Positions 6,015-14,300 of a DNA stretch of 15,146 nucleotides are shown one piece after another (the first letter of the stretch is position 1; every line of letters begins with the position of its first letter). The DNA lies in assembly GCA_944387905.1 (NCBI GenBank), contig CALXGU010000017.1, positions 1-15,146 on the forward strand, in the 5' to 3' direction. The stretch comes from an uncultured Clostridia bacterium (GTDB taxonomy: Bacteria; Bacillota; Clostridia; Oscillospirales; QAKW01). Both the position numbers and the translations under genes were made by a program. The notes beneath the pieces are model-generated. The model was not told the origin of the DNA, did not search any database, and saw only the letters and a program-made list of their open reading frames with translations.

Positions 6015-7229
6015 ATGGAATCATATGAATTTCTGCTCACGCTTGCGATAATACTGCTTTCCACAAAAGTGTTCGGACTTCTGACTGAGCGTGTGCATCT
6101 GCCGCAGGTAGTTGGGGCTATACTGGCGGGAGTTATACTGGGGCCTTCCTGTCTGGGTCTGCTTGAACAGACGGATTTTCTTACAAAAGCATCAGAGATA
6201 GGCGTTATAATGCTGATGTTCATAGCAGGACTTGACACAGATCTCAAGGAGATAAAAAAGACAGGGCTTGCGGCATGTCTTATCGCCGTAATGGGCGTGT
6301 TTGTGCCGATAATCATGTGCGGATCGGTATACTGGCTGTTTTTTGCGGACAAATGGGATTTTACAACAGTAATCCGCGGAATATTTGTCGGAGTTGTTTT
6401 CGCCGCAACTTCCGTCAGCATCACGGTCGAGACATTAAACGAAATGGGCAGGCTCAAATCAAAAGTCGGAACTACCCTGCTGTCTGCCGCCATAATAGAC
6501 GATATCATCGGAATTGTGGTTTTAAGTATCGTCTCCGGCATGGGCGGAGCTCAGGCGGTAAGTCCGATTGTAGTGATAGCTCAGATACTTCTGTTTTTTG
6601 TGTTTACCGTCGTTGTGGGATTCGGAGCATATTATCTTTTCAAACTTGTGTCTAAAAAGCACGGCAGAAGCAGACGTATAGCAATATGGGCGCTGGCTTT
6701 CTGCTTTATAATGTCATTTTGTGCCGAAAAATTTTTCGGAGTAGCGGATATAACCGGCGCGTTTTTCGCCGGAGTCATACTGTGCAACCTGTCGAAATCA
6801 CGTCAATTTGTAGCAAAAAAAATGACGGTGGCATCATATATGGTATTCACGCCTATATTTTTTGCAAGTATCGGCATAAAGACAAATCTTCGCTCGATCA
6901 CGGGAGAAATAATCATCTTTGCGGGTGTACTGCTCATAGCAGCGGTCATTTCAAAGATAATCGGGTGCGGGCTGGCGGCACGTATAACCAAAATGAGCGC
7001 ACGCGAATCACTCTCGGTCGGTGTAGGTATGGTAGCCCGCGGCGAGGTAGCGCTTATGGTCGCGCAAAAGGGGATCGATGCCGGATGTATCGCACCGGAG
7101 ATCTTCCCGGCAATAGTTTTTGTGGTGATACTTGCCGCGCTTTTGACGCCGGGGCTTTTGAAACTCACTTTTTCCGACAGAAAAAACAAACCGGAACTTA
7201 ACATTACTTCTCAGGAAATAACAGATTGA
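6015..7229 (+). CDS. CPA2-family cation/proton antiporter
   Basis: A 404-residue integral membrane protein predicted to exchange Na+ or K+ for protons. Nearly the whole length is hydrophobic, with about a dozen membrane segments. Family signatures include RVHLPQVVGAILAGVILGP (about 26-44), FIAGLDTDLKEI (69-80), AATSVSITVETL (130-141) and IDDIIGIVVLSI (161-172). The Asp-Asp pair at 162-163 is the proton- and ion-binding site of electrogenic NapA-like members. The protein stops after the transporter domain with a short polar tail, so it lacks the TrkA-N/RCK regulatory domain of KefB/KefC. The start ATG has AGGGG at a normal distance. It shares a transcript with the glycerol-3-phosphate dehydrogenase gene (13-base gap). 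Substrate ion cannot be decided from sequence; NapA-like Na+/H+ exchange is the best guess. Confidence 0.9.
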   Translation: MESYEFLLTLAIILLSTKVFGLLTERVHLPQVVGAILAGVILGPSCLGLLEQTDFLTKASEIGVIMLMFIAGLDTDLKEIKKTGLAACLIAVMGVFVPIIMCGSVYWLFFADKWDFTTVIRGIFVGVVFAATSVSITVETLNEMGRLKSKVGTTLLSAAIIDDIIGIVVLSIVSGMGGAQAVSPIVVIAQILLFFVFTVVVGFGAYYLFKLVSKKHGRSRRIAIWALAFCFIMSFCAEKFFGVADITGAFFAGVILCNLSKSRQFVAKKMTVASYMVFTPIFFASIGIKTNLRSITGEIIIFAGVLLIAAVISKIIGCGLAARITKMSARESLSVGVGMVARGEVALMVAQKGIDAGCIAPEIFPAIVFVVILAALLTPGLLKLTFSDRKNKPELNITSQEITD

Positions 7230-7242
7230 ATACGAGGTGTTT

Positions 7243-8208
7243 ATGAATATAACCGTTATAGGCAGCGGACGCTGGGGAAGCTTCATTGCATGGTACCTTA
7301 ATAAGATCGGCCACAACGTGACTGTATATGGCAGACCGGACTCACAGAATTTTAAAAATATCGTAAAGCTAAGGACAAACGGTACTGTACAGTTTGATAA
7401 AAGCATAAATTTTACCGACGATACAGCATCTGCGTTATCGGGCTGCGAGATTACAGTAATATCTATAAACTCGCAGGGTCTTCGCGGTTTGATGCGGCAG
7501 CTGAGCGGGCTTGACCTGTCGGGAAAAACTTTTGTTTTATGTATGAAAGGACTTGAGATAGGCAGCGGCATGCGTCTGACTGAAGTCGTAGAGCAGTGTC
7601 TGGGCGACAGCGTCAAGACGGCGGTTTGGGTAGGTCCCGGACATGTCCAGCAGTTTCTCGCGGGCATTCCCAACTGCATGGTGATAGACAGCAAAGACCA
7701 AAACGTGACCGACTTTCTGATAAACCTGTTCTCGAGCGACCTGATCCGTTTTTATTACGGACGGGATATCATAGGCAGCGAGATCGGCGCCGCGTCCAAA
7801 AACGTGATAGGAATAGCCGCTGGAATACTGGACGGACTATCCCTTTCATCTCTCAAGGGCGCTCTCATGTCACGGGCAACACGCGAAATAGCGCGCCTGA
7901 TACGTGCAATGGGCGGAAACGAGCTGTCCGCTTACGGGTTGTGTCATCTGGGGGATTATGAAGCGACACTGTTTTCGGAATTCAGCCATAACAGGCAGTA
8001 CGGACAGATGCACGCGAAAGGTCTTGCTTACGATAAGCTCGCCGAAGGATACTATACCGCAAAGGCTATAACAGAGCTTGCCTCAAAATACTACACAGAC
8101 CTTCCGATATGCAATGCCGTCTATGACACTCTGTACAACGGTGTCTTGCCGCAAAAGGCTGTAGACAGACTTTTTTCAAGACAGCTTAAAGATGAATTCT
8201 ATATTTAG
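7243..8208 (+). CDS. gpsA: NAD(P)-dependent glycerol-3-phosphate dehydrogenase, divergent
   Basis: A 321-residue cytoplasmic enzyme of the GpsA family, which reduces dihydroxyacetone phosphate to sn-glycerol-3-phosphate for phospholipid synthesis. The start at 7243 follows GAGGTG; an in-frame GTG at 7237 overlaps that site and is rejected. The Rossmann motif is GSGRWGS (residues 7-13), followed by CMKGLE near 100-105, GPGHVQQF near 131-138, the catalytic Lys186 in AASKNVIGIAAG, and GDYEATLFSEFSHNRQYG near 237-254, matching the substrate- and NAD-binding end of the family. Several positions differ from the usual consensus: GRWGS for GxWGTA, GPGHVQQF for GPSFAEE, and SHNRQYG for SRNRRFG. The protein is thus a distant member and could be a secondary paralog. 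It is co-transcribed with the antiporter and ended by an overlapping hairpin. Confidence 0.87.
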   Translation: MNITVIGSGRWGSFIAWYLNKIGHNVTVYGRPDSQNFKNIVKLRTNGTVQFDKSINFTDDTASALSGCEITVISINSQGLRGLMRQLSGLDLSGKTFVLCMKGLEIGSGMRLTEVVEQCLGDSVKTAVWVGPGHVQQFLAGIPNCMVIDSKDQNVTDFLINLFSSDLIRFYYGRDIIGSEIGAASKNVIGIAAGILDGLSLSSLKGALMSRATREIARLIRAMGGNELSAYGLCHLGDYEATLFSEFSHNRQYGQMHAKGLAYDKLAEGYYTAKAITELASKYYTDLPICNAVYDTLYNGVLPQKAVDRLFSRQLKDEFYI

Positions 8209-8235
8209 CCGGAAAAATCATAAGTTTTTCCGGCT
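8207..8235 (+). terminator. Hairpin terminator overlapping the gpsA stop codon
   Basis: An 11-bp inverted repeat, AGCCGGAAAAA (8207-8217) and TTTTTCCGGCT (8225-8235), with a 7-base loop. It starts within the gpsA TAG stop codon and is followed by a T-rich, interrupted tract (GTTATTATTATT). It separates the gpsA transcript from the giant gene, whose promoter begins 15 bases later. Confidence 0.75.
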
Positions 8236-8249
8236 GTTATTATTATTAA

Positions 8250-8278
8250 TTGACAATTATATATGGTGATCTTATAAT
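8250..8278 (+). promoter_or_regulatory. Perfect consensus sigma-A promoter of the giant surface-protein gene
   Basis: TTGACA (8250-8255), exactly 17 bases, then TATAAT (8273-8278). Transcription should begin near 8285, giving a leader of only about 24 bases that contains AGGAG (8295-8299), nine bases before the ATG at 8309. No operator-like repeat overlaps the core, so expression is predicted to be strong and simple. Confidence 0.88.
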
Positions 8279-8308
8279 AAAGTATAGTAATATAAGGAGT
8301 AAGAGGCT

Positions 8309-11300
8309 ATGCTGAAAGTATTAAAAAGACTGTTATCACTCATTCTCATCATCGCAATGTCAGCGATGCTCATCCCCGCGGATATCGTTTCAGTCAACGC
8401 TCTTTCCGAGGACGCGCAGGTACCGACCCAAGAGGTAGGCAGTCAGCTGGATTATTCACAGCTGCAGGAGCATGCTTACATAGTAAACCCGCAGTGGACA
8501 AATTTGAGCCAGGGACAGAATCTGTCATATCAGTTCAGAGGCACCACTTATAACGAAACATATGATCCTTCACGCCATTTTTCAAGTTTTGAGGCGGCAT
8601 ATTCCTACTTTGAATCGCTCTATACCCTTGAAAACGGAAATCTGAAAAGCGGTATTTCGACTGTCACGCCCGTATTTATACTCGCCCCGGGAACATACAG
8701 TCAGCCGCGTTTTACAGTTCGCTACAACGCGATAATACTCGGAAATAACGCAGGTATATCCCCCAACGCGGATATCAATATAGATACCGCAAACCCCAAA
8801 TCAGGCTGGGCTGAGAACAGCGCCAGAACAACCGCTACAACCGTAAACAACGGTTTTTCCCGCTCAACACGCGTAAACGGTTCGCTTACCGATAACAAGT
8901 ATGAACTTGCCGCGCGCAGCGACGGTACGGATGAATTCAACATCATAATAGACGGCGTGGATTTCAGTGCTTCGGCTGATTTTCTCACTCTTGAGGATAC
9001 ATCTTCCGCGCTGTCCCGTACCATGAATGTAACGATACAGAACTGCCAGATCAGCACCTCAAATTCTTCTCTCTATATAAACGACAGCAACTCGTCTTTA
9101 AATACAAACAATTACGATTTTAAAAATATACGCAGCGTAAATACCAAAACAAACGGATTTTACGGCGTATTCGCATCACATATCCGCATGGACGGCGTGT
9201 ATATGACACAGAGCTCGGGAAATCTTACAAATACCGGATCTATGCAAAAAGCGGATTTTTCGTTTTTGATGCAGAATTCTTATATGTATAAAAATTCCGG
9301 CAGCTATAACATAACGTTCAAATATACCGCCGCAGATCATAAAAGCGCGGTTATGATAAACCACAATCTCTTCTACGAGCACAACAGCGGCAGCTACGGC
9401 GCGCTTGTGTTTTACAGTACCAAAACATCCCGCAATGCATCTTACACTATAGACATTCACAACAACACATTTATCGTAGACAAATCTTATAACACCGCTG
9501 ACAAAAATACGTTTTTGAACGGCAACTCCTCTTATCAGCAGGGTACGTACACGATGACGGTGAACCATAACCGCGTTATCGGATATACCAGCCTGTTTCC
9601 TAATATGCCAAACAACGCAAACAATATAGTCGCGGATTTCAACTATAACTACTTTGCTCCGACTTACACAAGCCATTCGGACGTATTGGGCACTGAGAGC
9701 GAGTACTTTTCTTCAACTCCGTATTCCGATCCCATTGATATCGCAAATCTGATATACTACGAAGACTACGCGATGACGATTTACAGCGGCATGCTTGATA
9801 TTTCCGGCGTCAGCTTTTACGACGACGCGGACATCATAAGCATCGACAATGACAACAACCTCATTACCGCGGCATATACCTGCGGTATAAATATCCCCGA
9901 TCCACAGCTGTATTTTTATGATGACGGCACAAGCGCAGCGTTCTATTCGGACAGCGACTGCACAAACCGCATAACCTCCATAACCGCGCCGTCGCAAGAA
10001 CAGATAACAACGGTGTACGCCAAGGTGACAAACGGATCTGCAAGCAAAAAAGTCACCGTCAAGCTCTACGGCGCCGATGCGTCTGACTCATTTGTCCAGA
10101 GCTGGACCGATCCTGAAGGCATAATAAACAGCAGCGCCTATCTTCTGGCGCCTCAGACATCAGAGATGTCAGACGGAAGCGAATATGAATCGGTGTGGAA
10201 CGGCAGGACATATATGTTTACCGTAGGCACAAACGCTTTTGCATCTATTGAAGATATATTCGAAGCCGCAGGCAACAGCGTGCCGCAGATAATTCTGCCG
10301 TACGGCAGCTACGGACATCTGAGCATAACAAAACCGTGTCAGATTTACGGCGAAAACTATGAAAGCGCCGCCGCTGTCGGCGACGGTATTTTTGACTGGG
10401 ACAATGGCTTTGCGTGGAGCAGCGGCAAAAGCTCAAAGGTATCGCAAATAACTCTTTCCTGCGCGGATGTCACAATATCGGGAATTGAGCTGACCGGGGC
10501 TTTCAATGATACTACCCGTACATCCTCCGGCTCGGTAACTTTCAAAAATTCGGTGATAAACATCACCGACACCGAAAATAACGGTTTCAGGACAATAAAC
10601 ATTTCAAACAGCGCTGTTAAAAACGCCGTCAACTCATACACGCTGGACGGTATTTACATAAAATCAATACCGCATGACTCAGACGGCAGTCATGTGCTTA
10701 TAGGCGGAAATCTTCCGTCTTTGCTGTCTGTGATCAACTGCTACGCCGACGGCTCTGTTTCCAGACTCTTTGACAGTCAGTGGGACAGTACACTGTATTC
10801 ATGGGACTGCTCTGTCACCGTTTCAGAGTGCAGATTTGACGGCATCGACATGTATTCAAGCCTTTTTACAGATGCCAGAGACGGAACCCAGAACGTCGGC
10901 CATTCTATTGCTTACACGATAGAAAACAACGTATTCAAAAGCAGCAGCAGCATGTCCGGATATGTTATCAGTGTATCTCCGGCTTGTTATACCTCTCTTA
11001 GTATAAAAAACAATATATTCGTAAACGATTCTTCTCAAAACACAAAGGTCTTGGAATGCGATTATAAAAATCTGCCTCACAGCAACGATACCGTTGTGTT
11101 TGAAAACAACCGCATAATAGGATTTTCAGGTTATATCGGCGCCAAGAACAGCCAGCAGGCAAATACTCCGATAGACGCGTCCAAAAACTACTTTGCGGAA
11201 TATACCGAGGAATTTTTCTCCCAGGCATCAGGCGTACATCCGCAGGGATTTGCTCTTTGCACATCTTATTATGCCGATTACGCCCTGACACAGCTCAAAA

Positions 11301-14300
11301 ACCCCATCGATATCGAGTTTACAAACAAAAACGGGCTGACATTTGACAGTATCAATTCCCTGCTTGAGCTGACCGCAGACACAAATCTGCAGACGCTTGA
11401 CTTTTCCGACGGATACATAGAAAATCTGCAGGACAATGTGATTTCAGGCACATATGCAAAAGACGGAAGTACTGCCGATATAACAAATATATCGCTTGCC
11501 GATATAATAACAACGATAGACCTTAAAATAAGCACTTCAGACAACCCGTATATTTATTCAGAATATACTTTGAAGATTTACCGCCAGATACCGGATGAGC
11601 TTAAAATCGAAGATATATATTCAGATAAGGGACAGATCGCATACATCCAGATAACAGGCGGTTATGTGCTGACGCTTCCAGAGACGTCATCAGACGCAGA
11701 TATTACTGTTATAACCGCGCAGGGCGCATCGTGCGCGCTTATGCTCAACGGACAGAATGTCAACGGGGTTTCAGGCGTCGAGAGCGGACAGAGCAAATCA
11801 TACGCCATACGGGTTTCAAACTCACAGCTGTATATCGATTATTCGCTCACGGTTTTGCGCCCGGCATCCAGCGGAATAAGTCTTGATTATGATTCATATC
11901 CGCAAACAGCGTATATAATCGACAGCGATTGGAGCGATCCGTCATCCTTGCAGACGGTAAGCTTTACCTACCGCGGATCGCAGTATACTCAGCAGTATGA
12001 CGCAGATCGGCATTTTGCGAGCTTTGATGCGGCATATTCGCACTGGCTTGCGACCGATCCGGACATAATCCATGATACTCCCGTATTTATACTGACCGCA
12101 GGCACATATACCAATATAACACTGAATTACCGCGCGATAATCCTGGGCACCAACGCCGGAATAAACCCGAATGACCCGGATGCTGACGTTTCAGAGCTTC
12201 TGCCCGGCTCAGCCATCCAAGCAAACAGTCAATGGGACACTCTAAACGAAACTGTTATAAATGGCTCTGTTTACCGTACCACAAGAGTAGACGGAAACAA
12301 TGTGCTTACCCTTGAAAAAACGGTTCAGGACGCCGAGGCCGCCGCTGATGAACAAATGCAGTTTTTCCTCGCTGTTGACGGCATAAAATTTACAGGCAGC
12401 AATTATAAGTTACAATGTGATGATGTTGATATCGGAGACAGAACGGACAACGAAAACAATATTTCTCTGACCGTGACCGGATACCGCAAAAACACAATGT
12501 ATCTGCAGAATATAAAATCAGAAAACCAGACCTCGCACATTTACAGCGCTCAGGACACCACTTTCAATTATAATTCGCTGACAGTCAAAAATCTGCGTAT
12601 AACAGGCTTTAACAGCTCAGCACTGATAAGAAAGTATCTTGATACGCTCGTATTTGACAGCGTATATATAACTGATTCAAGTATGTCAGTCAGCATATTT
12701 GATGTTGACGGAAACATGAATATGCGCCACGACATGTATTATACAATCAAAAACAGCGCGTTTGTCAACAACTCGCTTACAAGAACTATTCGCATACGCA
12801 CGACCCCGCATCAGACAGGTGATTTTGAAAAGGCTGAGCTCAATATATACAACAACGCGTTTATAGAGACTGGGAGCGCCGAGTGGGGAATAATTTCCGT
12901 ATCCGCACAGCTTCCCGGGATAAGCACTTATATCCATGATAACCTGTTTTGCCAGCTGGGCGAATATAAAATCAAAACGGCAATCGAGGGAAATCCCGAA
13001 TTTTATAACAATCCGATGACAATGAAGGTCGAACGCAACAGGTTTGTGGGAATACAGTCGTTTCTTCCAAACCTTTCCGACGTGTCCGATCAGCTGCTGA
13101 AAGAGCTGGATATGGATTTCAATAATAATTATTTCAGCCAGACCTATGAATCGGCATCGGATATAAGCGGTACGCTCCCGCAGTATATCTCAGGACCGAG
13201 CGGAGATTATGACCCGATAGGAGCAGACTCGCTTGTTTACTACCACGATTTTGCGATGCAGACCCTGAGCTCCGATTTTGATATAACTGATATCAAATTC
13301 TGCGGACAGGATACAATATCGCAGATCGACAATAACAGCAGGACACTTGATGTAATACTGACACAAAATCTCACCGGACAGCTCAGCTTTACGACAAATG
13401 GAAGCGGTACCCATAAAGTCCTGTACCGTGCAGGCTCGGATCAGCCTGTTACGCAAATTAGCTATACGGAAGTGCTTGCAGGCAATACGGATTATATCCT
13501 GACTGTCAGCAAGAACGGTATCAGCAAAAACTTCAGCGTCACCCTTGAGGCGAATGAAATAGACTACTTTGCAGATACTTACGCCGACCCCGCCGGCGAG
13601 ATCCAAAACAGCGCTTATCTGCTTGATCCTGATGTGATATATAAAAATCCCGGAGATACATATATCCGCAATTGGAAAAATACTTACTACAGATTTACAG
13701 TAGGCGAAAACGCATTTTCCGATATTTCTCAGATCAATGCAGTACGTCCTGATAGTCATATCCAGGTAATAATTCCCGATACCGAGATACAGGGAGAATT
13801 GAAAATCCCTGCAGATACATCGGTATACGGAGTCAACTACGATATAAATCCCAATACTCCCGTTGACAGCGATATATCCTCAGACTGGACGCTCAGCCCG
13901 CAATGGGGTGTTTACGGCCAGACTGAAATCGGTTCTGTAGCAATAGACAGAAACGCTACCGGAACGGATGTTTCTCTAAAAGGAATAACACTCAGAGGCA
14001 GATTTTATGATACCGAGCGCGGTATAAGCTCCGCCAGCACCTCGATAGTGCTTGAAAATATCGTGGTTGAGCATGAAAACCTGCTGGAAGAAAGTCCGTA
14101 TTTGTATTATTCAACTGTATATACCTTCACATTCACCAATCCGAATAATCAAACCGGAAATATGAATAGCGACACGGGCGTCATGCGCAATATCCGGATT
14201 GAAAAGATAATGTGCTCTCAAGAGGTCCAGGAAGGCAGGAACAGACTGCTAAACGAATATCTGCCATCTGATTTTACAATAGACGGACTGTACTGTGATC

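Noticed and set aside
9176..9676. Minus-strand open frame of 166 codons inside the giant gene (others at 9713-9997, 10357-10641 and 13190-13759)
   Set aside because: They lie antisense to a clearly coding frame with signal peptide, ribosome binding site and repeated protein modules. Their translations are Val/Ile/Arg/Cys-rich without domain features.
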